Source: Acidobacteriota bacterium (GTDB taxonomy: Bacteria > Acidobacteriota > Terriglobia > Acidiferrales > UBA7541). From it: 49,290 nucleotides of DNA. The position numbers were made by a program, and so were the translations under genes. Below are positions 8,264 through 17,089 of the stretch, one piece after another. The notes below the pieces were generated by a model. It was not told the origin of the DNA, made no database searches, and worked only from the letters and a program-made list of their open reading frames with translations. The stretch lies in NCBI GenBank assembly GCA_003224235.1, contig QHYU01000162.1:1-49290 (forward strand), given 5' to 3'. Numbering within the stretch: position 1 is the stretch's first letter; each line of letters starts with the position of its first letter.

Positions 8264-9939
8264 GCTATGCTCCCTACGCTCGCAAAGCAGACTCCAGACG
8301 GACACTCCCGGCGCGTGATGTGCGCCTCGACCTCTTCGCGGAAGTGCTTCAGCACCGAAGCGATCGGCGCCGGCACTACCTGCCCCAGCCCGCAGATCGA
8401 CGTCGCTCGCAGCGCGTGGGTCAGCTCCTCAATCAATTGATCGTCGGCCGGAGAGCTTTTGCCCTGCGTCCAGCCGGTGAGGATATCCACCAGCTTTTGA
8501 GAGCCCACGCGACAAGGCACGCACTTGCCGCACGATTCATTGCGGAAGAATCGCACTGCATTGAGCGCCATGTCCAGCATGCACGTGCCCTCGGCGCAGA
8601 CCACCAGCGCGCCCGAGCCAAGCATCGAGCCCGCCGCAGCCATGGACTTGAAGTCCAGCCGCACGTCCACCATGGAGGCCGGCAGGTATCCCCCCGAAGG
8701 ACCCGAAGGCGCGAACGCCTTGAGCCGCTTGCCATCCGGTAAGCCGCCGGCGTGTCGAAAAATCACCTCGGAGGTGGGAGTGCCCATGGGCACCTCATAC
8801 ACGCCGGGACGCAGCACGTCGCCGCTGATGCCGATGAACTTCAGGCCAGCGGCTCCGCCCAATCCCTGGGCTTTGAACCCCTCCAATCCCCGAACCAAAA
8901 TCTGCGGCACGTTGGCAAAAGTTTCGACATTATTAAGAACCGTAGGCTTATTCCAAAGGCCTTGCTGGGCGGGGAAGGGTGGTTTATTTCGCGGTTCGGC
9001 GCGTTTGCCTTCTATGGCTTCCAGCAGCGCGGTCTCTTCGCCGCAGATGTAGCCGCCCGGGCTGACGAAGATTTCGAGCTCAAAGCTTAGGTCGGTGCCC
9101 AAGATGCTTGGCCCAAGGAGGCCTTCGCGTCGGCACTGGTGAATCTCATCCGCGAGGATCTCTTCCTGCTCTTCGTACTCGTGGCGGATATAGAGGATGC
9201 CTTTGCGCGCGCCTGTCACCAGGCCTGCGATAATCATCCCTTCGATCACCAGGTGGGGAAGGTGGGTCATGATGAAGCGGTCTTTGATCGTGCCCGGTTC
9301 GCTCTCATCGGCGTTGCACACGGCGTACTTCTCTGGACCCGGCGCCTTGCGCGTCGCGCTCCACTTCATCTCCGCTAAAGCACCGGCGCCGCCCAAGCCG
9401 CGCAGGTCGCTCGCCTTAAGCTTCGCGAGAACACCATCCCAGTCGCGCGATTTCACCAATTCCCTGACCGCGCCGTATTTCTGGCCGCTCGGATAGGGAT
9501 CTGAAGCGCATTCCACACGTTTTTGTTCGCGCGGCGGATGCGGCAGATCTTCGCCCGAGAGCGCACTGCGGACCAATTCCTCCGCCTGCCGCTCGGTGAC
9601 GCGGCTGTAGATACGGTCGTTGACGGATATGGCAGGCGCGCCGTCGCACCGCCCCAGACAGGAGACGTCGCGGATCGTGACGTCTTTGTCGCTCATGCCC
9701 CGGAAGCGCTGTTCCAGGCTGGCTTTGAGCTCGCACGCCCCGCGCAGATGGCAGGACATGTCCGCACACACGCGCGCATCCGCTCTGGCCGGCGGGGTCA
9801 GATAAAAGTGCGGGTAAAAACTGGCCACACCGTGGACACGGTAGAGAGGAGTTTGGGTCCTCTTTGCCAGCGCCTCAAGTTGTTCGGCCGGGAGATACCC
9901 GTACTGGCGCTGGATAGCTTTGAGCTGCTCAAAAATCAA
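8260..9939 (-). CDS. NuoE-NuoF fusion: NAD(P)H-binding, FMN and Fe-S diaphorase subunit
   Basis: A 559-residue fusion. Residues 1-125 are NuoE-like (thioredoxin-like) with [2Fe-2S] ligands C58, C63, C94 and C98. Residues about 145-559 are NuoF-like, with the FMN/NADH glycine loop GLGGAG at 181-186, the NADESEPGT segment at 209-217, and a [4Fe-4S] site C470, C473, C476 and C516. The family oxidises NAD(P)H or reduces NAD(P)+, as in complex I, NAD-linked formate dehydrogenases and bifurcating hydrogenases. No complex I membrane subunit, formate dehydrogenase or hydrogenase is nearby. The start is TTG at 9939, with a GGAGGAGG site about 8 nt upstream; a promoter lies at 10010-10038. The ATGA overlap with the next gene implies coupled translation in a fixed ratio. 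Direction of electron flow cannot be read from sequence. Confidence 0.9.
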   Translation of the reverse strand: MIFEQLKAIQRQYGYLPAEQLEALAKRTQTPLYRVHGVASFYPHFYLTPPARADARVCADMSCHLRGACELKASLEQRFRGMSDKDVTIRDVSCLGRCDGAPAISVNDRIYSRVTERQAEELVRSALSGEDLPHPPREQKRVECASDPYPSGQKYGAVRELVKSRDWDGVLAKLKASDLRGLGGAGALAEMKWSATRKAPGPEKYAVCNADESEPGTIKDRFIMTHLPHLVIEGMIIAGLVTGARKGILYIRHEYEEQEEILADEIHQCRREGLLGPSILGTDLSFELEIFVSPGGYICGEETALLEAIEGKRAEPRNKPPFPAQQGLWNKPTVLNNVETFANVPQILVRGLEGFKAQGLGGAAGLKFIGISGDVLRPGVYEVPMGTPTSEVIFRHAGGLPDGKRLKAFAPSGPSGGYLPASMVDVRLDFKSMAAAGSMLGSGALVVCAEGTCMLDMALNAVRFFRNESCGKCVPCRVGSQKLVDILTGWTQGKSSPADDQLIEELTHALRATSICGLGQVVPAPIASVLKHFREEVEAHITRRECPSGVCFASVGSIA

Positions 9940-10009
9940 ACGCGGCCCTCCTCCACTCGGCCTCTCGGAGAGCTGGTGAGTTGGGTTGGCTGCTAAGTTC
10001 GAGCAGACT

Positions 10010-10038
10010 CATATAGCAAACCCTAGCCGCTCTGTCCA
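10010..10038 (-). promoter_or_regulatory. Sigma70-type promoter for the NuoEF operon
   Basis: Read on the minus strand, TGGACA (10038-10033) and TATATG (10015-10010) are separated by exactly 17 bp. The predicted transcript would start about 65 nt before the TTG of the NuoE-NuoF gene. Match is 5/6 at -35 and 4/6 at -10. Confidence 0.55.
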
Positions 10039-10091
10039 GAATAAGCGCTGCTATTCTGTGCCAGGTGGCCGAGAAGGTCGCGTCGATTTGA

Positions 10092-10120
10092 TTGACATCT
10101 GATGACCCTAGCAGTATAAG
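10092..10120 (+). promoter_or_regulatory. Near-consensus sigma70-type promoter for the pentaheme cytochrome
   Basis: TTGACA at 10092-10097 and TATAAG at 10115-10120 have a 17-bp spacer, which makes this the closest match to consensus seen in the window. Its -10 points toward the plus-strand cytochrome. The -35 elements of this promoter and of the opposing one are about 55 bp apart, so one regulator could act on both. Confidence 0.65.
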
Positions 10121-10284
10121 CAACGCGGCTTGTGGAGTCTTCCCGCCGGTGAACACACTACAAAGGGGCTGCGTCGATTTGCGCCGGTTTCCGGCCGGCC
10201 GGCAGAGCGCTGTAGCCCTCCGCGCCAGGGTGCTGCGGCACAACGTGGCGACCTTCCCGAGATGAAAAATGAAAATACAATTGG

Positions 10285-11616
10285 TTGGCGGGAGAAACCC
10301 GCCCGCAAAATCCTGCCGGGCGAACCGCTGCCGCTGGCGTTCCCGGCCAATACAACGGGCCGGGCTCCTGCAGTTCGACAAGTTGCCACGGCAGCCTGAC
10401 CCCGGTCAATGGCAGCCGCATCCTCCAGAACGAATTCAGTACTTGGGTGGCGAAGGATAAGCACTCCAAGGCCTACCGAGTCCTCACAGAGGATCTGGGC
10501 GTGCAGATGGCGCGCATCCTGCATTTGGACAAGGGCGCGGAGAATTCACCCAAATGCCTGGCATGCCATGCGCTGTACGTCGCCGATGAAAAGAAGCGCG
10601 CGAAGACTTTTGGCCAAAGCGAACAAGAAGGTGTGAGCTGCGAGAGCTGCCACGGTCCTGCTGCGGGATGGCTGGGCGAACACACGGCCCGCGACTGGCC
10701 ACACGACAGGTCGGTCGCCGCGGGGATGTATGACACGCGCGATCTAATCAAGCGCGCCGAGAAATGCCTCTCCTGCCATGTCGGTAGCCAGGAAAAATTT
10801 GTGGACCACGAAATGATTGCGGCCGGCCACCCTGATCTCCTTTTTGAGCTCGATACTTTCTCCACGGTCATGCCGCGGCATTGGAAAGAACCCCGGGAGA
10901 AAACCCCCGGAGTTCCCGAACGGAAGGATCCGTTGTACGGCGTGCGCGATTTGGCAGTGGGGCAAGCCGTACAGCTCCAGTCGGCCCTGCGGCGTCTTGC
11001 TGACCGCGCGCGCGACAAAGGGAAGCTCTGGCCCGAATATTCCGAGCTGCAGTGTTCTGCTTGCCACCACAGCCTCACCAACCCGGAGAATAGCTGGCGG
11101 CAGAAACGCGGGTATCCAGGTGGGCGTCCCGGCGACCCGCCGTGGAATGCTGCTCGCTACGCGGTGTTCCGCATACTGGTTCGCGAGGCGGATCCACAGG
11201 CCGAGGAACGCCTCACGACCGACCTCAAGAGGCTTTCGGAGTTAATGAGCAGGGTCAACTCTGACCGCGACGCGGTCGTTGCGGCGGCGGGGAATTGCGC
11301 TGGCTTGGCCGAAAATCTGGCGCCGCGGATGGTTACCTGGTCCTACGACCGGCCTCGGACCCTGCGGCTGTTGCAGCAGATTTCCGCAGACGCCGACTTC
11401 ATCGCGGCCCAGGGCGAAGGCGCGGCGGCGCAGGCGACCATGGCTCTGCAATCCCTTTTCACTGCCTATAACAATACCTCCGATACTAAGCCGGGGAACG
11501 CTCAAGAACTCCGCGAAGCTATCAGGGGTCTTTTTCCGCTGGTGGAAAATCCGTCCGCTTATGACGAGCGGCAGTTTGCCGTCCAGATGCGCAAAGTCAA
11601 TTCTCTCCTTCGCTAG
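10285..11616 (+). CDS. Pentaheme cytochrome c554/c-prime-like protein, N-terminus unresolved
   Basis: The frame holds CSSTSCH at residues 29-35 (CX4CH) and four CxxCH motifs: CLACH near 92, CESCH near 118, CLSCH near 161 and CSACH near 257. The opening CSSTSCHGS, and the spacing of the others, resemble the cytochrome c554/c-prime family, found in nitrifiers and many multiheme-rich bacteria. The C-terminal third is helical and has no heme sites. The first start available after an in-frame stop at 10270 is TTG at 10285, which gives no signal peptide although c-type hemes are attached outside the cytoplasm. No upstream frame supplies one either. The 5' end may be frameshifted, truncated or mis-sequenced, or the start may be unusual. 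It likely shares the periplasm with the decaheme and octaheme proteins next door. Confidence 0.75.
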   Translation: MAGETRPQNPAGRTAAAGVPGQYNGPGSCSSTSCHGSLTPVNGSRILQNEFSTWVAKDKHSKAYRVLTEDLGVQMARILHLDKGAENSPKCLACHALYVADEKKRAKTFGQSEQEGVSCESCHGPAAGWLGEHTARDWPHDRSVAAGMYDTRDLIKRAEKCLSCHVGSQEKFVDHEMIAAGHPDLLFELDTFSTVMPRHWKEPREKTPGVPERKDPLYGVRDLAVGQAVQLQSALRRLADRARDKGKLWPEYSELQCSACHHSLTNPENSWRQKRGYPGGRPGDPPWNAARYAVFRILVREADPQAEERLTTDLKRLSELMSRVNSDRDAVVAAAGNCAGLAENLAPRMVTWSYDRPRTLRLLQQISADADFIAAQGEGAAAQATMALQSLFTAYNNTSDTKPGNAQELREAIRGLFPLVENPSAYDERQFAVQMRKVNSLLR

Positions 11617-11649
11617 CCGCGGATTCCGGAAGCGGTTGCACATCTAACA

Positions 11650-12432
11650 GTGGGGAACAAAAGCGATTTCGACGACGCAAGGACCAGGGATCGCCTTTTG
11701 CCTTTTTCTCCCCTTGGGCGGGACGCCATGGTCCTTATGCTCACCTGGGCTGCTGGCAGCGTGGACGCAATAAGCTATCTGGCGCTCGATCACGTCTTCA
11801 CTGCCAACATGACCGGAAACACTGTGTTGCTCGGCCTAGCCATCGGACAGGGGCACGGTTGGGCGGCCTTGCGGTCGATTGTGGCCCTGGCAGGTTTTGC
11901 CCTGGGGGCGGCCCTGGGAGCAACGATCGTCGAGCGAGGCCCAAAACGCGGAGACTGGCCTGCTGCCGTCACAAGAGCTATTTTTCTTGAAGGAGTCATC
12001 CTGGGCATTTTCGCCGTTACCTGGCACTTTCCTGGAATCGCGCGAAGCGTATATGCGCTGATTGCGCTCTCAGCGGTAGCAATGGGGATGCAGAGCGCCG
12101 CGATCCGCCATCTCAATGTCCCAGGGGTAGCGACGACTTATATCACTGGCACTCTAACGAGCTTCATGGCGGGATTCGTTGGCTGGCTCGGCTCAGTAGA
12201 TCTCCTTTCCTCATCATCGAAATCAGCAAGCAACACCGCTGTTCCTGCATCGCCGGCGGCACAAAAGAAGCACGGCGCAAGACTTCAGGCTGCCGTGTTC
12301 TTCATCTACGGCCTTGCGGCGGTAGCCAGCGGCATTATTCAGGTTCGATGGCCGTCGTTCGTCACTTTGTCGCCTCTCGTCGCTGTGGCGTTGGTGGTGA
12401 TCAATGCATCTCTGCGCCAGCGGTATGAGTAG
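11650..12432 (+). CDS. DUF1275 (YoaK family) membrane protein
   Basis: A 260-residue hydrophobic protein with about six membrane segments. The opening WAAGSVDAISYLAL and the FTANMTGNTVLLG stretch are hallmarks of the YoaK/DUF1275 family. The function of the family is unknown; it is sometimes annotated as a transporter. It starts at GTG 11650, 33 bp after the cytochrome stop, with a poor ribosome site; an ATG at 11728 would remove the first 26 residues but keep the first helix. It lies 32 bp before the MFS gene, so the two may be co-transcribed. I see no link in function to the upstream cytochrome. Confidence 0.85.
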   Translation: MGNKSDFDDARTRDRLLPFSPLGRDAMVLMLTWAAGSVDAISYLALDHVFTANMTGNTVLLGLAIGQGHGWAALRSIVALAGFALGAALGATIVERGPKRGDWPAAVTRAIFLEGVILGIFAVTWHFPGIARSVYALIALSAVAMGMQSAAIRHLNVPGVATTYITGTLTSFMAGFVGWLGSVDLLSSSSKSASNTAVPASPAAQKKHGARLQAAVFFIYGLAAVASGIIQVRWPSFVTLSPLVAVALVVINASLRQRYE

Positions 12433-12464
12433 CCTCGCCTTTCCGCTCGCCAAGGAGACTTCTC

Positions 12465-13721
12465 ATGGAGACAAAACGCCGCGCCGCCCTGGGCTTCATC
12501 TTCGTTACGGTTCTGCTCGACATGCTGGCCTTCGGCATCATCGCCCCGGTGCTTCCGCGGCTCATCTCCGACTTCCTGCACGGCGACATGGCGCGCGCCT
12601 CGAAATACATGGGCTTGTTTGTCACTACCTGGGCGCTCATGCAGTTCTTCTTTTCTCCGATTCTCGGCATGCTCTCCGACCGTTACGGAAGGCGGCCGGT
12701 CATCCTGCTGTCGAACTTCGGCCTCGGCCTGGACTACATCGTGATGGCGCTCTCGCCCACCCTTGGGTGGCTCTTCCTGGGCCGCGTTCTATCGGGCATC
12801 ACCTCATCGAGTATCCCGACCGTGAACGCTTACATCAGCGACGTCACGCCGCCGGAAAAGCGCGCGCACGCCTTTGGCATTTTTGGCGCGGCGTTCGGCA
12901 TCGGGTTCGTACTCGGGCCGGCCATCGGAGGCTGGCTTGGCGCCGTCAATCCGCGCCTGCCGTTCTGGGTGGCCGGGGTCTTCAGTCTGCTCAACGCTCT
13001 CTACGGGCTGCTGGTTCTGCCGGAATCTCTTCCGGTGGACCGCCGCCAGGCGCGGCTCAATTGGAAGAACGCGAACCCAGTGGGCGCCCTGACCCTGCTT
13101 CGTTCGCACCGGGAACTGTTCGGGCTGGCCGTGGTGAACTTTCTCGCCTACCTCGCGCATGAGGTTTACGCCACCGTCTTCGTGCTCTACACAACCTTCC
13201 GCTATTCCTGGGATGAGAAGACGATCGGTGTAGCGCTGGCGGTCGTGGGCATCGCGTCGGTGTTTGCCTCGGCCGTCCTGGTCGGCCCATTCGTGAAGCG
13301 GTTCGGCGAGCGGCGATCGTTGTTCGCAGGTCTTCTTTTCGGCGCGGTCGGATTCGCCCTCTTTGGCTGGGCGCCCAAGGGATGGATTTTCATGGCGGCC
13401 ATCCCGATCAACTGCCTGTGGTCGCTGGCGGGGCCGCCCTCGCAGTCGCTCATGACGCAGCGCGTCTCCCCTTCGGAGCAAGGCGAGCTGCAGGGCGCGC
13501 TCGGCTCGCTGCGCGGCATTGCCATGGTGATCGGACCGGGAATGTTTTCCGGGACGTTCGCCCTCTTCATCGCACCCGGTAAATCTCTTCCCGGCGCGCC
13601 GTGGTATCTAGCCGCGTTCCTCTTAGTTGCTTCTCTTGTAGTCGCGTGGGTAGTTGCGCCCAAGGCGGACATAACCGCAAACGGCGAACTGGCCGAAGAC
13701 GGCTCTGTGTCACCCTCATGA
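12465..13721 (+). CDS. MFS transporter of the TetA/DHA1 type
   Basis: A 418-residue, 12-helix major facilitator. Motif A, GMLSDRYGRRPV, is at residues 68-79 between helices 2 and 3, and GPAIGGWLG follows in helix 5 as in drug/proton antiporters. The whole N-terminal half resembles TCR/Tet-family exporters, so proton-driven export of a small molecule is likely, but the substrate cannot be read from sequence and tetracycline resistance should not be assumed. The ATG at 12465 has an AAGGAG site 7-8 nt upstream. It follows the DUF1275 gene closely and ends just before the promoter of TonB receptor 1. Confidence 0.9.
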   Translation: METKRRAALGFIFVTVLLDMLAFGIIAPVLPRLISDFLHGDMARASKYMGLFVTTWALMQFFFSPILGMLSDRYGRRPVILLSNFGLGLDYIVMALSPTLGWLFLGRVLSGITSSSIPTVNAYISDVTPPEKRAHAFGIFGAAFGIGFVLGPAIGGWLGAVNPRLPFWVAGVFSLLNALYGLLVLPESLPVDRRQARLNWKNANPVGALTLLRSHRELFGLAVVNFLAYLAHEVYATVFVLYTTFRYSWDEKTIGVALAVVGIASVFASAVLVGPFVKRFGERRSLFAGLLFGAVGFALFGWAPKGWIFMAAIPINCLWSLAGPPSQSLMTQRVSPSEQGELQGALGSLRGIAMVIGPGMFSGTFALFIAPGKSLPGAPWYLAAFLLVASLVVAWVVAPKADITANGELAEDGSVSPS

Positions 13722-13734
13722 GCAGAAGTTTTCC

Positions 13735-13764
13735 TTGACACTGCTAAACCCCGTATGCTAATAG
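13735..13764 (+). promoter_or_regulatory. Candidate promoter for TonB receptor 1
   Basis: TTGACA at 13735-13740 and TAATAG at 13759-13764 with an 18-bp spacer. The predicted leader is about 210 nt long before the ATG at 13980, with no other gene in it. Confidence 0.45.
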
Positions 13765-13979
13765 CGCGGTCAAGTGGCTGTGGTGGGCCAAGTTGCGGTA
13801 TCCGGGGAAGAAGCTTTGGCCTGAGTGCTTAGGCTAAGTCGGTGGCGTGCTTTTGCAGAGTTCCCCTAGACGGCGGTGGAAACGCGTACCGCTGTCGAGA
13901 GTGAGCTCGGCCGATCTCTAGTGAAATGCTCAGGCGCGACTAGTGAAGACCCACCCAGTCCGTTAAGCGGGAGGCTGCC

Positions 13980-16900
13980 ATGAAAAGCAATGTGGGGCGG
14001 GGGTTTCTGTTGCTGTGTGTGCTCTTACTGGGCAGTGCGAATCTGTTTGGACAGGCGACGGCCAGCGCTACTTTGGAAGGTGCGATCCTGGACAAAACGC
14101 AAGCTGCGGTCGTCGGAGCTACGGTGACATTGAAGAACAAGGAGACTGGCGCGACCCGGACAACTTCCTCCAATGACATAGGAAGTTACCGCTTTGATCT
14201 GCTGCCAGGGGGAATCTATCAACTGAGAGTGAACATGAGGGGGTTCTCCGTTGCCAGCGCCGAAAATGTGCAAGCTCTGGTCGGTCAGACCACTACGCTG
14301 AACTTCACTCTCAGTCTCGGGGCGATCACTGAGACGGTGACCGTTACTTCTGAGCCGCCTATCGTCGACGTGGAAAAAACGAACGTCGGGCTGGCAATCA
14401 CTCCGAACGACATTGAAAGCATGCCATTGAATGGCCGGGACTTTGCCAACTTGGCCTACCTCGCGCCAGGAGCCTCGCCCGTAGACTCATACGACCCCAC
14501 GAAAAACCGCATTGCCATATTCGGGATCAATGGCTCGAGTGGCCGCAACGTGAACGTCACGGTGAACGGCATCGATAACAAAGACAACACTGTCGGCGGC
14601 CCGGTCATGCAGTTCCCACTGGGGGCTATTCAGGAATTCTATATCAGCACGCAGCGTTTCTCCGCGGCCAACGGGCGTAGCGAAGGCGCGGCCGTGAACG
14701 TAATCACCAAAAGCGGATCCAACAATTGGCACGGCTCTCTCTACTTCTTCGATACCGAAACCTCGATGAATGCAAACGATTTCATTTCAAAACAGAACGG
14801 GGAACCTACGCCTGAATTTAGCCGCCAGCAGTTTGGCGGGTCCATCGGCGGTCACCTCCGCAAGGATAAGGATTTCTTCTTCTTTACTTTGGAGCGCCAG
14901 CGCGAGAACACATCGATACCGGTGCCCACAGACGCGCTCACAGAATTGAATCTGGTGAAGAGTTTGGGCGCACAGCCGGCGGCAACCGTTCCCACGCCGT
15001 ATTTTGATTGGCGCTACACTGGCCGCTACGATCACCGGTTCAACTCGGCCCATAGCCTCTTTCTCACTTACAGTAGCCAAACGAACGATGGGCTAAATGA
15101 TCAATTTCTTGGTGTCGGCGGGCGGGCTGATCTCACCGCCGGCAACTTTACGACCAACAGCCTGATTCTCTCCAATTTGACTCTCAATTCTGTGTTCAGC
15201 CCCGCGGTCGTGAACGCGATCACTGTGGGTTACCAGTATTGGAACAATGTGATCGACACGAAGAACAAAGTGCCCACGTTCGTGTTTGCACCCGCCACGC
15301 CGACGACGCAAGTTACCTTCGGCACGAACACGAATGTGCCGCAGGAATCCATTCAGAAGAAATGGCAGTTCCGGGACGACCTATCCATCACGCATGGAAA
15401 ACATGCCTTTAAGACTGGGGTTGATTTTGTCTGGGAACCGCAACTGGGTGGTTTTTTCGAGTTTAACCCCACGCTGGAGATCGATTTCCTCGATTTGCCC
15501 ACCGTCATCTTGAGTAATCCCAAAACCTGCGGCCCCTTGAAGGATCAGCCCTGCTATCCACAGGGTTTCGCCAGTCCCGGAGCAGTCATAGGGATGTCCA
15601 ACACTTCGGGCGATCCAAACTTCGATCTTCCTGGCGGGGCGAAGATGTTGGGTCTGTACTTCCAAGATGACTGGAAGGTACGCCGCAACTTCACGTTGAA
15701 TCTCGGGTTGCGCTGGGATAAAGATTTTAACCTCATAGGGACTAACGCGCAGGCTAAGAATCGCACTTACCTGGCACTCAAAGCTATTGGGAGTCCCTTT
15801 GCTGCCAATCTACCGCACGATGACAATAGAGACTTCAGCCCGCGGATCGGCTTTGCGTGGGACGTCACGGGAAGCGGGAAGCACGTGGTGCGGGGCGGCT
15901 ATGGTCTCTACTTCGGGCAGACGTTTTTGAATATTCCCCTATTCATGATCCAGCAAATTCACGCCACACTCTTCGCCGCCACGCTGAGCATCAGCAGCGG
16001 GGGACCAGGAGATGCGACGGCCGATTTCGTGCCGGGAACGGGCATCCGTCTATCCAACTGGCGGTTCGGGATCGATCCGTTGCCAGTCAATCCTCCGCCT
16101 CCGACCCAGTTGCCTGCTGGCTCCACGGGTCGCTTGATGGATCCCAATTACCGCAACCCGTATTCCCAACAGTGGAATACTGGCTACTCGTTTTCCTTTA
16201 ATGCCTCCAACGTGATTGAAATCGACTACGTGCACGGGCTGGCGTTGCACGAATCTAAGACGATTAACATAAACCCCAAGCGCGTTTCCTTGGGTGGAGA
16301 TCGACCGTTGGATGCCGCTTTCAAGGCGGCCGGGCTACCTGTCCTGAGCCGCATTGACAATGAGGAAGCAATCGGGCGTTCGCGCTACGACGGATTGAAC
16401 ATTACATACCGCCGCCGCATGAGCAAGCGCATCAGCGCGAACACGAGCTATGTCTTATCGCGCGCGGTGGCCTACAACGGAAGCGCAGCAGCTTTTCGCA
16501 ACCGCCCTGTCAACCCCGATGATCCTTTCGCGTCCACGGACTTCGGACCCACGCCCAATGACGAACGCCACCGCTGGGTCTTGAACACCGTGCTTGACTT
16601 GCCGTGGGGCATCCAGATTTCGCCTATCATGCAGCTCGCTTCGGCTCGTCCCTACAATGGCATCCAGGGCAAGGATGTACTCGGCGTGGGAAGCGGTCGC
16701 GGCAACGCACACATCATCGTACCTACTAATGACCCGACGAACTTTCTGGCCCATAAGAAAGACAGCGCCGATATACTGCGGGCTTGTCTGGCAGCGGGCG
16801 CTTGTAAACAGCTCCCCTTCGACTTTTTCCGTGGCCAGACCTTTTTCCAGTTGGACCTGCGGGTCGGCAAGAATATTAAGTTCGGAGAGCGCGCGGGCCT

Positions 16901-17072
16901 CAGGTTGATCAGCCAGTTCTTCGACCTAACTAATCGGGCAAACTTCGGTAACAACTTTTTCGGTAGCATTCAGAATGCTAAATTCGGGAAACCCGCCGGG
17001 TATATTACGCCCAGTGGCACAATTGTCCCGAAATCGTTCCGAGCCGAATTCGGCGCTGAGTTCAGGTTCTAA
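13980..17072 (+). CDS. TonB-dependent receptor 1 with carboxypeptidase-regulatory-like domain
   Basis: A 1030-residue outer-membrane protein. Residues 1-25 are a signal peptide ending near LFGQA. Residues about 27-110 form a carboxypeptidase-regulatory-like (beta-sandwich) domain with the GSYRFDLLPGGIYQLRV core. A plug domain follows at about 115-245 (ITETVTVT, PLNGRDFANLAYLAPG), then the barrel, ending in a terminal Phe (FGAEFRF) as expected for BAM insertion. This Oar-like architecture is greatly expanded in Acidobacteriota and Bacteroidota. The substrate is unknown. The gene stands alone, with its own promoter candidate and a strong terminator; the next plus-strand gene is an unrelated DUF2235 hydrolase. 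Start ATG 13980 has a GGGAGG site upstream. Confidence 0.92.
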   Translation: MKSNVGRGFLLLCVLLLGSANLFGQATASATLEGAILDKTQAAVVGATVTLKNKETGATRTTSSNDIGSYRFDLLPGGIYQLRVNMRGFSVASAENVQALVGQTTTLNFTLSLGAITETVTVTSEPPIVDVEKTNVGLAITPNDIESMPLNGRDFANLAYLAPGASPVDSYDPTKNRIAIFGINGSSGRNVNVTVNGIDNKDNTVGGPVMQFPLGAIQEFYISTQRFSAANGRSEGAAVNVITKSGSNNWHGSLYFFDTETSMNANDFISKQNGEPTPEFSRQQFGGSIGGHLRKDKDFFFFTLERQRENTSIPVPTDALTELNLVKSLGAQPAATVPTPYFDWRYTGRYDHRFNSAHSLFLTYSSQTNDGLNDQFLGVGGRADLTAGNFTTNSLILSNLTLNSVFSPAVVNAITVGYQYWNNVIDTKNKVPTFVFAPATPTTQVTFGTNTNVPQESIQKKWQFRDDLSITHGKHAFKTGVDFVWEPQLGGFFEFNPTLEIDFLDLPTVILSNPKTCGPLKDQPCYPQGFASPGAVIGMSNTSGDPNFDLPGGAKMLGLYFQDDWKVRRNFTLNLGLRWDKDFNLIGTNAQAKNRTYLALKAIGSPFAANLPHDDNRDFSPRIGFAWDVTGSGKHVVRGGYGLYFGQTFLNIPLFMIQQIHATLFAATLSISSGGPGDATADFVPGTGIRLSNWRFGIDPLPVNPPPPTQLPAGSTGRLMDPNYRNPYSQQWNTGYSFSFNASNVIEIDYVHGLALHESKTININPKRVSLGGDRPLDAAFKAAGLPVLSRIDNEEAIGRSRYDGLNITYRRRMSKRISANTSYVLSRAVAYNGSAAAFRNRPVNPDDPFASTDFGPTPNDERHRWVLNTVLDLPWGIQISPIMQLASARPYNGIQGKDVLGVGSGRGNAHIIVPTNDPTNFLAHKKDSADILRACLAAGACKQLPFDFFRGQTFFQLDLRVGKNIKFGERAGLRLISQFFDLTNRANFGNNFFGSIQNAKFGKPAGYITPSGTIVPKSFRAEFGAEFRF

Positions 17073-17089
17073 CGCGAAACACAAGACAG

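Larger units (their letters stand above)
9940..10284. other. Divergent intergenic control region between two redox transcription units
   Basis: This gene-free stretch separates the NuoEF operon (minus) from the pentaheme cytochrome gene (plus). It holds two promoter candidates that face away from each other and are listed separately. Some open frames cross it but show no coding character, signal peptide or family match. No inverted repeat typical of a regulator site stood out between the promoters. Just past its right edge, in the first codons of the cytochrome frame, is a short GGCGGG/CCCGCC hairpin (about 10287-10303). Confidence 0.6.

Noticed and set aside
3669-9939. Canonical respiratory complex I or NAD-dependent formate dehydrogenase
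   Set aside because: Only E, F and the N-terminal part of G are present; there are no nuoA-D or nuoH-N genes and no molybdopterin-binding subunit in the window. The cNMP domains and the decaheme protein also do not fit.
12465-13721. Tetracycline resistance gene
   Set aside because: The family match is only at the level of TetA-like MFS transporters; no tetR or mobile context supports resistance.
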